Assembly (NCBI GenBank): GCA_964482235.1
Contig: CAYZWU010000046.1
Location: 1-44,847 of the forward strand
Source: CAYZWU01 sp964482235
GTDB lineage: Bacteria > Planctomycetota > B15-G4 > CAYZWU01
Direction: 5' to 3'
Length of the DNA: 44,847 bases
Positions 25,566 to 34,893 of this stretch are shown piece by piece. A program made the translations under genes and the position numbers. Position 1 is the stretch's first letter; the number at the start of each line of letters is the position of its first letter. The notes beneath the pieces were generated by a model that made no database searches, was not told where the DNA came from, and was given only the letters and a program-made list of their open reading frames with translations.

Positions 25566-28500
25566 ATGGGATTCAGGGATGCAAACATCGATCCGGAGGA
25601 AACCAGCGTGGCACGCGCCGTGAGTCCTGCCGAGAAGGATAGGATCGTCGAGGAGGCCATCGACGAATTCAGCGCGGCGTGGATCAACGGCGGGAATCCT
25701 GATCCTGAAGAGTTCTGCGAGCGCTATGTAGAGCAGGCAGCGGAAATCCGCAGGAAGATAGACGATTTTCTTTTCGTCGTGGAAGGACTCGGCAGCAGGA
25801 CGTGGAGCGATGAGCTGAGCGCCCGCGTCGGCTCCTCCAGTCCTTCAGGCCAGGTCGTAGGGAAGGTGCTCGACGATTTTCGTGTGCTGCGCGAGATCGG
25901 CCGGGGCGGCATGGGGGTGGTGTACGAGGCGGAGCAGCTCTCCCTCAACCGCCACGTGGCGCTCAAGGTTCTATCGCCGCACCTCGGATTCTCGGACGAG
26001 GCCGTTCTCAAGTTCCGGCGCGAGGCCGAGGCGGGTGGGAGGCAGTCCCATCCGGGCATCGTTTCCGTCTTCTCGGTGGGCGAGCACGAGGGTGTACACT
26101 ACATCGCCCAGGAACTCGTTCCCGGGGGAAAGACCCTGGCGGACACGCTTCACCAGCACCGTGCTGCAACGGACCTGCCGGTGGGTTACTACCGGCAGAT
26201 GGCGAAGCTCCTGATCGAGGTGGCGGACGCGCTGAGCCACGCCCATGACGCCGGTGTCGTTCACCGCGACGTCAAGCCGTCCAACATCCTCATTGGACCC
26301 GACGGAAGACCCAAGGTGACCGACTTCGGCCTGGCCAAGGTGGAAAACGCCCTGAGTCTGTCGCGGTCGGGCGACCTGACCGGCACGCCCTACTACATGT
26401 CGCCCGAGCAGGCGATGAGCCGGCACGCGATCATCGATCACAGGACCGACGTCTACTCCCTGGGGGTCACTCTCTACGAGGCCCTCACGCTGGAGGTCCC
26501 CTTCGAGGGCGACTCCTCCCAGGAGGTCCTCCGGAAGGTGCTCGACCAGGAGCCGCGCGATCCAAGCAAAAGTTCGGCGCGCGTGCCGCGTGACCTGTCC
26601 GTGATCGCCCTCAAGGCGATGGAGAAGGAACCGAATCGGCGGTACGCCACCATGAGGGAATTCGTTGACGACCTGCGGCGGTACGTGGCGGGCGAACCGA
26701 TCCTGGCCAGGCCGAACAGCTCCCTGACCAGGCTGGTCAAGAGAGTGAAGCGGCATCCGGCGCAGAGTGTGGCCCTCGTTGCGCTTGTGGGTTTGGTGGT
26801 CACCCTGTCCATCGTCTTCCTGCTCAGAGAGGCGAACAAGAATCTCAATGAGGCTAACAAGGATCTCAATAAGGAAAAGGAGATCGAACGGAGACGGGGA
26901 TTCGGATGGGCACTGATCTCTCATTCCGTGAGCGCCATCGAGAGGAATCCCGGACTGGCGCTCGGGCTGGCGATAGAGGGCATGAGACTGGCTCCGAAAC
27001 TGACGAACAAGAGCGCTCTGATCTCGGCGCTGCTGGCACTGCACGAGATAAGGACGCTCTATCATGACGGAGAGGTCGCATCGGCTGCGTTCAGCCCGGA
27101 CTCGAATACAATCGCCACGGCATCGGGGCGACGGGTGAGGATATTCGACGGATCCGGTGCATTCCTCAGGGATCTGGACCAGCATGCGGGGGAGATCAAC
27201 TCCGTGGTGTTCAGTCCCGACGGAAAGGACCTGCTCACAGCGTCGACGGACAAGACCGCGCAGATCCTGGACGCAGAGACAGGCGATGTGAAAGTCGTTT
27301 TCGAGGGACACACCGATGTGGTGAGATCGGCCGAGTTCAGCCGCGACGGGCTGCGGGTAGTGACCGCCTCGAACGACATGACGATCCGTGTCTGGGACGC
27401 CTCCACGGGTGAGGAGCTCTTTTCCTTCATCGGGCACAACTGGTGGCCCTGTTCCGCCTCTTTCAGCCCTGACGGCAAGAGGATCGTGACCGCCTCGGAA
27501 GATTGCACGGCGAGGGTCTGGCGCGAGGAAAAGGGCCGCTACGTGGAAGAACAGGTCATCAGGCACTCTGACGTCGTGAACGTCGCACGATTCAGCCCCT
27601 GTGGCTCTTTAGTCCTCACGGTGTCATCCGACAAGACGGGAGTCATCTCCGACGTCAGATCTGGAAAGGCATTGGAAAAAACGAAAATCGTATGCGGGAA
27701 AGGCGCCAATGACGCGGTTTTTGATCCTGCAGGCCGGAGAGTGGCGGTGGCCGTTGAAGACGGCACTGTCGGGATATACGACGCGAGCTCAGGAGAAAGG
27801 ATCTCTCTGCTCAAGGGGCACAATGACGATGTCCGGTCCGTGATGTTCAGCGACGGTGGCCGGAGGCTGGTCACGGCCTCGGCAGATGAAACCGCACGCC
27901 TCTGGAACGACTCCCCGGGTAGGGCCCTGATCCGTGATGAGGCTGACGGGGAGTGGGAACATATTAAGTTCAGCAGTGACGGTGCAAAAAGGGTCAGCAA
28001 ATCGAAGGATCGCAGGTGGCTCAGGATCTGCGACCTGGCAGGGGATCGGGAACCTCTGCGGCTGCCAGTGGGGAAGGATGTGCGTATCAGCTCGCTTTTC
28101 AGCCCTGATGGAATGAGATTCGTCACCGGTTGCTTCAATAACATGGTAAAGGTCTGGGATCTCGAGTCAGCGACCGTCTGCGCCTCCTACGAGCTACCCG
28201 GTGATGTCAACACGATCGACTATCTGCAGGATGGCAGGGATTGGATTCTGAGCTGCGCTGCCACCAAGGCCAAGATCCTGGACGTGGCCAGCGGCGAAGA
28301 GGGATCGATTTTTTCCCATGATAAAGATGTTCGAGCGGCATTTTTCTGCCAGGATGATGAAGCGATTCTCACCGTGGAAGATGAGGGCCTTGTCAGAGTT
28401 CGGAGTCTGCTGACACAACAGGAGATCAAGCGCTACACCGCCTCCGTCAAAGTAAAATTCGTGGATTTCGACCGGGATGGGAAGAGGGTGCTGCTTGCCG

Positions 28501-29984
28501 ACAAGACCGGTAATATCAAGGTGTGGGAGTACGGCTCAGGAGAAGACTGGCCAATAGAGATCGATATCGAGGAGGAGATTGCCGCTGTCGTGCTCCGTCC
28601 CGGCCGCGACGAGATCCTGGTCAACATCCAGAACGGTTGGGCCATGATCATTGACCTCAACTCCAGAGAGATGTCCGTTCCGTGCCGCCATCGCGGCGAG
28701 ATCCAGCCTCCGCACTTTTGCCGGGACGGCCGCCTGCTCCTCACCGTTCCGGACAAGGAAACGATCGCTGTCAGGGATCTCGTGGATTCCACCTTCAAGT
28801 TCAAGGTCAGGCTGCAGGACAGCGTCACGCAGGCCATGATCAACGGCGACGGGAGCGGAGTAATCGTCGCCGTAGAGGATGGTGGGATCATGCTCCTGCC
28901 CTTCGATCCGTTCCAGGTCGCCCGGAAGAGCAGACCGCGCGAACTGACGTCCTTCGAGAGAGAAGAGTATTTCATCGGAGGAGAGGGTGGAAGAGGGAAA
29001 TACGCGGGATCGATACCTGGCGGTTTTCGTGTGAAGCCTGATAGCAAGCCGGTGACGGATCGAGGCGAATCGAGAAGAAGGCTCCGACGAGACGAGTGCC
29101 CGGCTGCCTGTACACTGGGAGACTTCGTCTATTTCAGTCATGACATGAACGTCGCCAGCCTGTACCGGTTCGATTCGATGACCGGGACGAGCGAGTGGGT
29201 ACTCGAGTTGCCAGCCGATGTGGTGAGAGAGAGCATCTCCATCCGACCGGGAGGCAGGCAGCTGTTCTTCTGTCGCGAAGTACGGGATAAATGTTACAGC
29301 TTTGTCGTCAGGGATGTCGCGAGCGGAAGGGATAGGGTCATTGCGGACGGTCAACCGTCTTATATCGAGATCGTGTCGTGGCATCCGAGGGAGGATGCCG
29401 TTTATCACATGAAACTCGAAAATCCCGGCGGACTCGGAGGAGGCGCCATCCAGAGGCTCGATATCTCCGAGGATACGGATGGAATTCTGCGGGAGGTCCT
29501 CAAGAGGAAGGGACAGCATTTCAGCCACTTCTGCTTATCTCCTGACGGTGAACAGGCCTGTTTCATTCACTATGCAGGCAATTCCCAGACTTACAAGCAG
29601 GAGGTCTGGCTTGCTGATATCGATCCCTCGGGGCGCCAACTGTCAAATCCAAGACAGCTGACCGAAGACTCCTACTCAGACAAGGACTGCCAATTCAGCG
29701 CCGATGGAAAATACATCTACTGGAGGGGCTGTGAAAAAAACGGTTCTCCCGTCCTCTTCAGAATGAAAAGGGATGGCTCCGACAAGGTGAAGATCGCCGT
29801 GGCAGAAGCTGACAGCTATGTCGGTGTCTTCACCCTGCTGGGGAGCAGTCATGTCGCCTATGATGCCTATGGTGAGATGTACATCAGGAATATCAGGATC
29901 ACAAAACTCAATGGAGAACGTGTCAAGTCTCTGAGCGACAGGGCCCGGATACTGAGCCTCCCCATTGACTGCGGCTGGAATTGA
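25566..29984 (+). CDS. Membrane Ser/Thr protein kinase with WD40-type propellers
   Basis: A 1472-residue protein. Residues 1-100 are acidic and helical. The Hanks-type kinase (about 105-370) has IGRGGMGVVYEA near 110-121, VALKV, HRDVKPSN near 233-240, DFG near 253 and GTPYYMSPEQ; all catalytic residues look intact. One membrane segment lies near 400-420, then a short coiled coil (ANKNLNEANKDLNKEKEIERRR). Residues about 490-1140 hold repeated WD40-like blades, for example SAAFSPDSNTIATASG, SVVFSPDGKDLLTAS and SVMFSDGGRRLVTASADETARLW, enough for about two propellers; a TolB-like propeller (phrases FCLSPDGEQACF and CQFSADGKYIYW) ends the protein. The extracytoplasmic part would sense ligand or protein and the cytoplasmic kinase signal inward. 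GAGGAGGGG supports the start. Confidence 0.92.
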   Translation: MGFRDANIDPEETSVARAVSPAEKDRIVEEAIDEFSAAWINGGNPDPEEFCERYVEQAAEIRRKIDDFLFVVEGLGSRTWSDELSARVGSSSPSGQVVGKVLDDFRVLREIGRGGMGVVYEAEQLSLNRHVALKVLSPHLGFSDEAVLKFRREAEAGGRQSHPGIVSVFSVGEHEGVHYIAQELVPGGKTLADTLHQHRAATDLPVGYYRQMAKLLIEVADALSHAHDAGVVHRDVKPSNILIGPDGRPKVTDFGLAKVENALSLSRSGDLTGTPYYMSPEQAMSRHAIIDHRTDVYSLGVTLYEALTLEVPFEGDSSQEVLRKVLDQEPRDPSKSSARVPRDLSVIALKAMEKEPNRRYATMREFVDDLRRYVAGEPILARPNSSLTRLVKRVKRHPAQSVALVALVGLVVTLSIVFLLREANKNLNEANKDLNKEKEIERRRGFGWALISHSVSAIERNPGLALGLAIEGMRLAPKLTNKSALISALLALHEIRTLYHDGEVASAAFSPDSNTIATASGRRVRIFDGSGAFLRDLDQHAGEINSVVFSPDGKDLLTASTDKTAQILDAETGDVKVVFEGHTDVVRSAEFSRDGLRVVTASNDMTIRVWDASTGEELFSFIGHNWWPCSASFSPDGKRIVTASEDCTARVWREEKGRYVEEQVIRHSDVVNVARFSPCGSLVLTVSSDKTGVISDVRSGKALEKTKIVCGKGANDAVFDPAGRRVAVAVEDGTVGIYDASSGERISLLKGHNDDVRSVMFSDGGRRLVTASADETARLWNDSPGRALIRDEADGEWEHIKFSSDGAKRVSKSKDRRWLRICDLAGDREPLRLPVGKDVRISSLFSPDGMRFVTGCFNNMVKVWDLESATVCASYELPGDVNTIDYLQDGRDWILSCAATKAKILDVASGEEGSIFSHDKDVRAAFFCQDDEAILTVEDEGLVRVRSLLTQQEIKRYTASVKVKFVDFDRDGKRVLLADKTGNIKVWEYGSGEDWPIEIDIEEEIAAVVLRPGRDEILVNIQNGWAMIIDLNSREMSVPCRHRGEIQPPHFCRDGRLLLTVPDKETIAVRDLVDSTFKFKVRLQDSVTQAMINGDGSGVIVAVEDGGIMLLPFDPFQVARKSRPRELTSFEREEYFIGGEGGRGKYAGSIPGGFRVKPDSKPVTDRGESRRRLRRDECPAACTLGDFVYFSHDMNVASLYRFDSMTGTSEWVLELPADVVRESISIRPGGRQLFFCREVRDKCYSFVVRDVASGRDRVIADGQPSYIEIVSWHPREDAVYHMKLENPGGLGGGAIQRLDISEDTDGILREVLKRKGQHFSHFCLSPDGEQACFIHYAGNSQTYKQEVWLADIDPSGRQLSNPRQLTEDSYSDKDCQFSADGKYIYWRGCEKNGSPVLFRMKRDGSDKVKIAVAEADSYVGVFTLLGSSHVAYDAYGEMYIRNIRITKLNGERVKSLSDRARILSLPIDCGWN

Positions 29985-29985
29985 A

Positions 29986-30004
29986 TGAAGCGCATCCCGC
30001 TTCA
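29986..30004 (+). terminator. Possible weak terminator after the kinase gene
   Basis: TGAAGCG at 29986-29992 and CGCTTCA at 29998-30004 form a perfect 7-bp stem with a 5-nt loop one base after the stop codon. There is no U tract, so termination strength is doubtful. Confidence 0.3.
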
Positions 30005-30240
30005 GCATCCCGGCGGATGATCAGAATAGAGATCTGTCGTCGGATTCCCCCCCTCGCCGGAAAGACCGGTCAAAAAAAACCTTCCTTCAGCAGTAAATCC
30101 GCTTCGTTTTGCTTCGGCCTTCCGCTCTGGATCTTGAGGAGGCGCCGGAGAGACCGGCAACTGTGTACTACAGGAACTGTTAAATGCTCCCCTTAGTGAC
30201 TGTTGAGTAAGAAGTTGACCTGTTTTACTGGAGAAGGACT

Positions 30241-31563
30241 ATGAGATTCATATTATTCTTGCTGGTTTTGTCGCTTTGCTGCTCTGTTGCTTTCGCAGAT
30301 GATATCTATGTGCCGGATGATTATCCGACAATCCAAGATGCCATTAACGCGGCTGTGGACGGTGACACTGTCATAGTGCGACCAGGGGCGTATGTGGAGA
30401 ATATCGACTTTCGGGAGAAGGCGATAACGGTGAAGAGTGAATTAGGAGCCGATGTCACGGTTATCGATGGTGGTAATCCCTCCAATCCTGATATTGGTTG
30501 TGTCGTGCTCTTCAATAGCGGTGAGTCATACGATTCAGTCCTCGATGGATTTACTATCACGAACGGAACGGGATTCAAAACAACGTCTGGTGAGCGCCGT
30601 GGCGGTGGAATATACTGCGACAACGCCTCTCCAACAATCATTAACAACATCATTTCAGGTAATTCCGCAGATTTCAGCGGTGGAGGCATATGTTGCCATA
30701 GCAATTCTTCTCCGGAAATCGTCAATAACATCATTTCTCACAACGAAGCGGGATACTGTGGGGCAGGTATCTATACCGGTGTCGAGTCCGGGCCAAATAT
30801 TCTAAATTGCACCATATTTCGGAACTCATCCGGAAGCATCAGTTATAACAACGGCGGTGGTCTACACTGCTACAGGAATGGAACCGATGATCTGAATATC
30901 ACAAACACGATATTCTGGGAAAATTCCGCTAGTTCTGGACCAGAAGTATACTGTTCAAATGCATCTCCAGATTTTTCTTACAGTGATATTATGGGTGGAG
31001 AGTCATCAATATCAGGGACCAGTGGATATAATTACGGACCTGGTATGATAGATGCGGATCCGCTTTTCGTTAATCCAACAAATGGTTCTTTCCACCTCCA
31101 GCAGGATCCGCCCCAGACCGGAATGCTTGACAGCCCCTGCGTGGACTCGGGCCATCCGGGCCATCTCTCCTTCGTCGACGGTTCCACGCGCATCGACGGG
31201 GTCCCCGACGCCAGGCCCGTGGATATGGGATATCACTATCCTGCAGCACCCTTCACACTTATCGTCAATCCCATGCCGGTGGTGAGGGGACAGCCCGCGA
31301 CGTTCACTGTTGCCAGCGGCGTGCCTGCAGCCAGGACTTTTATCGTCTACAGCATGAACGGTCCAGGCAGCACCTACATCCCTCTGCTCGATGTCACGCT
31401 GGATCTTTCGAATCCGAGGCTGGGAGGCAACGGCGTAACTCTGGAAGACGGTGATCTGGAGTGGATCATCCCGATACCTGCGAACGCTCCGCAAGTTTCC
31501 ATCTGGTTCCAGGTCTGCCAGGACATGAAAGTGTCGAACGTCGTGGAAACCTCGATCCAGTAA
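30241..31563 (+). CDS. Secreted right-handed parallel beta-helix protein
   Basis: A 440-residue protein with a Sec signal peptide (cleaved near residue 19, SVAFA). Residues about 22-300 are a parallel beta-helix. The opening IYVPDDYPTIQDAINAAVDGDTVIVRPGAYVENI is typical of DUF1565/pectate-lyase-like helices, followed by coils with phrases such as GGGIYCDNASPTIINNIISGNSA. No pectate-lyase catalytic residues can be assigned. Residues about 336-440 are an Ig-like domain resembling the C-terminus of the 416 protein. GGAGAAGG precedes the start. The first 840 bases are markedly AT-richer than the last 480, with the switch near 31085, suggesting that the helix and the tail have different histories. 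The neighbouring kinase gives no functional link. Confidence 0.87.
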   Translation: MRFILFLLVLSLCCSVAFADDIYVPDDYPTIQDAINAAVDGDTVIVRPGAYVENIDFREKAITVKSELGADVTVIDGGNPSNPDIGCVVLFNSGESYDSVLDGFTITNGTGFKTTSGERRGGGIYCDNASPTIINNIISGNSADFSGGGICCHSNSSPEIVNNIISHNEAGYCGAGIYTGVESGPNILNCTIFRNSSGSISYNNGGGLHCYRNGTDDLNITNTIFWENSASSGPEVYCSNASPDFSYSDIMGGESSISGTSGYNYGPGMIDADPLFVNPTNGSFHLQQDPPQTGMLDSPCVDSGHPGHLSFVDGSTRIDGVPDARPVDMGYHYPAAPFTLIVNPMPVVRGQPATFTVASGVPAARTFIVYSMNGPGSTYIPLLDVTLDLSNPRLGGNGVTLEDGDLEWIIPIPANAPQVSIWFQVCQDMKVSNVVETSIQ

Positions 31564-31587
31564 GGAATATATGGATCGAGGACGTGA

Positions 31588-31629
31588 AGAGAAGCCGCCG
31601 GGGTGAGTCGTCGTCCCTGCGGCTTCTCT
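31588..31629. terminator. Terminator hairpin between convergent genes
   Basis: AGAGAAGCCGC at 31588-31598 pairs perfectly with GCGGCTTCTCT at 31619-31629, and GGG/CCC extends the stem after one mismatch. It lies between the beta-helix gene (+) and the DUF4139-like gene (-). The U tract is weak on both sides. Confidence 0.55.
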
Positions 31630-31678
31630 CATCTCAGCCCCACGGAAGGCCACCTGGAACAGCGCAGGCAGTACTTCA

Positions 31679-33424
31679 TTACCGCCAGAAGTAATGCCAG
31701 CCGCTCTTCAACTCCTTCTTCTCGCCAGGCTCGAGAGTGACGTTCCACGTCACCTTGCCGTAGCCGTTGAGGCGGGGCCACCACCAGGGCCAGCTGTACC
31801 AGTGCCACCAGTGGGGGTAGGAGCCTGCCGCGAAGTAGTCGTCGATGTTGAAAAGATCGTGGTGCACGATCACGCCGTCGCTGTCCGCGGAATCGATGCG
31901 TCCGGCCGAGCGCTGGATCACCTCGAGCTCCACAGGCTTGTCGAGTCCGTTGGCCAGGGAAATCGTTCCTTCCAGGTCGATGCGGCTGTAATGGTAGCCG
32001 TCCCATTTGAGGTCCTTGTCGGTTCGCTTCGATTCGTGGGCCTCGGCATGGACCCGGATGTCCACGGCAGTCGTGATCGTCACGTCCACGCTTCCATTGA
32101 TCGTCGTGTAGGTCATCATCCCCTGGCCGAGGATCTGCCGTCCGTGAAGCAGCAGGGCGGGCGCGGTGGTGAGCGGCCACTCGCTGTCGTTGACGAGACG
32201 GATCTTGTGTTTCACCTTGGGGGCGTTGAAAAGACTGGCCAGTTCCTGCTGCTGCTGGTTCGAGAAGTGGCGGCGAAAATCGTTCGGCGGTTTGATGGGG
32301 AGGTCGAGGGTGTAGACATCGTTGTAGTCGAGCTCGAATTCGACGAGAGGCACCACGAGGCGCTCGCCCCTCTTCAGGCTGACGTGCTCCACGGTGAAGA
32401 TGAAGAGATCCTCGTCCTTCCCCGATCCGGTCAGCTCCTCGCCGCCGCTTCCTCCCTGCGACGGCCTCCTGTACTCGTTCATCCGCGCCCCCTGGGTCAT
32501 GATGGCGTTGGAGAAGGCATAGGCGGTCCGGCTGTCCTCCCGGAAATAGTGGGAGAGCTGGGCAGCCGCTTCCTGCAGGGAAATCGGGTCGATCGTCTCC
32601 TTGAAGGCGAAGCTCGGCACGCCGATGACAAGGTTCGCTGTCACGTCCTCGAGATCGATCATCTCGTTCAGGAGCGTCGCCTGGAGCTTGATGGTTGCGC
32701 GACCCTTGCCGTCCAGGACGATCCTGTAGCTCGGAACCCAGCGGATTCCTTTCTGGAGATAGACCATGCCGACGCGGGCGGTCCGGTCCGTCTCGCTGCC
32801 TTTGTCGAGATTCAGGTAAAGCAGATCGCGGAAGAGGCGGTCGCGCACCGCTGAACGGGGCGGTTTCTTGAACGTGACCTTGCGGATGCTCTCGACGGGA
32901 ACGACGCGCGTTCCGTTGTCAGTCTTGAAGAGAACGATCCGTCCCACCTCGGGCAGGGCATCGGGCGCGTCGCGGGGGGAGTTTGCCCTGAGCTCCTTCG
33001 AGCTTCGCTCCGGGATGCTCTCGATGAAGGCGCTGTACGGCTCGCCCTCGTTCTCCTCGACGATCAGCTCGGCGCCGATGTTGGCGCGAAGGAGCGAGAA
33101 GAGGCCGAGCGCCGTCCTGTCGACCTCCACGATCCGCTTGCTGCTCTTCACGGATCGGAGCTTCCTGCCGGGATCCGCCGAAAAGGGCCAGAACGTCCCG
33201 ATCACGGGCCGCGGAAGGGTGTCGAGGATCACGGTGCCGGTCTCGTCCACCGGCATCTCGCCTTCGTGCAGCACGAAGGTGTGGCCGTCCTTGAACACGG
33301 TGATCTCGTCGATCGGCAAGGTGGGGAAAGCGCCCTCGGGACCGCTTTCGCCGCAAAAGGCCGTTCCCAGCCACAGGCAGGCGGCCAGAAGCATGGTGAA
33401 GATCGTTCCTGTCTCTCTTTTCAT
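31679..33424 (-). CDS. Exported DUF4139-like protein with Trp-rich C-terminus
   Basis: A 581-residue protein with a signal peptide (residues 1-25). The start at 33424 follows AGGAG. The central part, containing YLQKGIRWVPSYRIVL and later LLNEMIDLEDVTANLVIG, resembles DUF4139 proteins, which form beta-sandwich domains of unknown function. A low-complexity Gly/Ser stretch (RPSQGGSGGEELTGSG) separates two halves. Near the end is an extraordinarily Trp-rich segment (SYPHWWHWYSWPWWWP), perhaps a surface or membrane-contacting loop. No enzymatic residues can be assigned. It follows the galactokinase-like gene by 130 bases and may be the last gene of that transcript. Confidence 0.7.
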   Translation of the reverse strand: MKRETGTIFTMLLAACLWLGTAFCGESGPEGAFPTLPIDEITVFKDGHTFVLHEGEMPVDETGTVILDTLPRPVIGTFWPFSADPGRKLRSVKSSKRIVEVDRTALGLFSLLRANIGAELIVEENEGEPYSAFIESIPERSSKELRANSPRDAPDALPEVGRIVLFKTDNGTRVVPVESIRKVTFKKPPRSAVRDRLFRDLLYLNLDKGSETDRTARVGMVYLQKGIRWVPSYRIVLDGKGRATIKLQATLLNEMIDLEDVTANLVIGVPSFAFKETIDPISLQEAAAQLSHYFREDSRTAYAFSNAIMTQGARMNEYRRPSQGGSGGEELTGSGKDEDLFIFTVEHVSLKRGERLVVPLVEFELDYNDVYTLDLPIKPPNDFRRHFSNQQQQELASLFNAPKVKHKIRLVNDSEWPLTTAPALLLHGRQILGQGMMTYTTINGSVDVTITTAVDIRVHAEAHESKRTDKDLKWDGYHYSRIDLEGTISLANGLDKPVELEVIQRSAGRIDSADSDGVIVHHDLFNIDDYFAAGSYPHWWHWYSWPWWWPRLNGYGKVTWNVTLEPGEKKELKSGWHYFWR

Positions 33425-33554
33425 CGGTCCGCTCCTGTCCAGGTACGTCGTGGTCGCTGATACGGCGCCGAACTCCTCCGGGAATTTGGATTCTTGCCTG
33501 TTCAATATACCTGGTGTCAGGAGGGTGGGACGTAAGAGGTATGTAAAGTGCCCT

Positions 33555-34799
33555 TCAGAACTCTCCCCACTCGAAGACCCGCACGCCGTCCACCACCTTC
33601 AGGACGTGGACGGCATACCTGTCGGCAAAATCCGGGTGGCTTCGGGGGTAGGCCGCTGCAACGGCATCCCTGAGCGGATCGACGCTCTCGGGCCGCGCGA
33701 GGGCGCCGGCCGCGCCCTTGTCGCCGCCGCCCAGCATCCGCTCGCCCATCACGCCGGGCACGGTGCGGGCGATGTCGCACATCGTCTCGAGCTCCGGGCC
33801 GGAGATCCGGTACCTGTCGCGGAGGCCGATTCCGTCCTCGCGGAAGATCCTGCCCACCGTCTCGATATCCCCCTCGTGCCACGCCTCGAGCAATACGCCG
33901 AAGCGCCGCTGGGCGTGATGGATGTAGTCCAGGCGGTCGCAGAGGTCGGGGTGGGTTTTCTCGAACCTCTTCCTGATCGCATCGTACAGCTCGGGTTCCG
34001 TCACGTCGGCCAGGCAGGTGATGCCGAAGTGGGGCCCGGCCATGGCGGCCAGCTCCTCGCACTCGGCCCGGCGGATCCTGTAGGTCGACTTCTCCAGGCC
34101 GGGACGGACAGTGCCGGTGTCGAGGCAGACGATCCGGAACTCCTCGGCGCCGCCGCCCAGGGGGATGTGGCTGATCGAGTTGCTGCTCGGGAGGTAGTGC
34201 GTGCCCATGCCCTCGCGGGCGAAGAGGATCATGGTCTGATCGAGCCGGCCGCAGGGCGAGCCGATGTAGTCGTTCTCCACGGCCTGGGCCATTTCCACGA
34301 TCTTCATCTGATCGTCCATCGGCCGGTCGTTGACCTCGAGCAGGGTGAGGATCAGGTTGAGGGTCAGCGATGCGGAGCGCGACATGCCGCCGCCGGGGAT
34401 GTCGCCGTAAACGACGGCATCGAATCCGCGGGCCGCCTCGATGCCCTCGCGCCGCAGGATGTGATCCACGCCGAAGGGGAAGCGCCCCCAGGTGTCGGCG
34501 ATCTGCGGCGAGCGGGGGGGAGGCGTCCCACCCAGGCGGAAGTCGATGATCCCGTCGTCCGGGAAGTTGCCGCTGAAGATCCGGATCCGGCCGGTCTCCA
34601 CGGGCTTGTAGGCCATCCAGATGAAGCGGTCGGTCCCCACGCCGAAAAGCTCGGTGCCGTTGTAGTCGCCGTGCTCCACGCCGAGACAGAACCGGGATGA
34701 TGTGCGGCGCACCCGCCCTCCTGTCACCTCGAGCCCCGTCTCGCCGGCCAGGCGAAGAAGCTCGTGCCAGACCTGCCGGTCCCTGCTGGACGATTGCAT
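33555..34799 (-). CDS. Galactokinase-like GHMP-family sugar kinase
   Basis: A 414-residue cytoplasmic kinase of the GHMP superfamily. Three family motifs can be seen: VEHGDYNG (41-48), corresponding to the galactokinase signature; GDIPGGGMSRSASL (132-145), the phosphate-binding loop; and GERMLGGGDKGAAGALA near the C-terminus. SPCGRLDQ (181-188) corresponds to the galactokinase CGxxDQ motif with the catalytic aspartate at 187. The N-terminal NLIGEHTD motif is modified, so the sugar may not be galactose itself. A GTG at 34841 is an alternative start. It follows the sodium/solute symporter by 94 bases, so it may phosphorylate the imported sugar. Confidence 0.82.
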   Translation of the reverse strand: MQSSSRDRQVWHELLRLAGETGLEVTGGRVRRTSSRFCLGVEHGDYNGTELFGVGTDRFIWMAYKPVETGRIRIFSGNFPDDGIIDFRLGGTPPPRSPQIADTWGRFPFGVDHILRREGIEAARGFDAVVYGDIPGGGMSRSASLTLNLILTLLEVNDRPMDDQMKIVEMAQAVENDYIGSPCGRLDQTMILFAREGMGTHYLPSSNSISHIPLGGGAEEFRIVCLDTGTVRPGLEKSTYRIRRAECEELAAMAGPHFGITCLADVTEPELYDAIRKRFEKTHPDLCDRLDYIHHAQRRFGVLLEAWHEGDIETVGRIFREDGIGLRDRYRISGPELETMCDIARTVPGVMGERMLGGGDKGAAGALARPESVDPLRDAVAAAYPRSHPDFADRYAVHVLKVVDGVRVFEWGEF

Positions 34800-34893
34800 G
34801 ATCACCCCGCTTTCGGTTCTCGATAGAAGAGTTTTCTTCACTCACCAGCCTCTGGATACGGCCTTTCGGGCCGGAAGCGGTTTTCCCTGCTTC

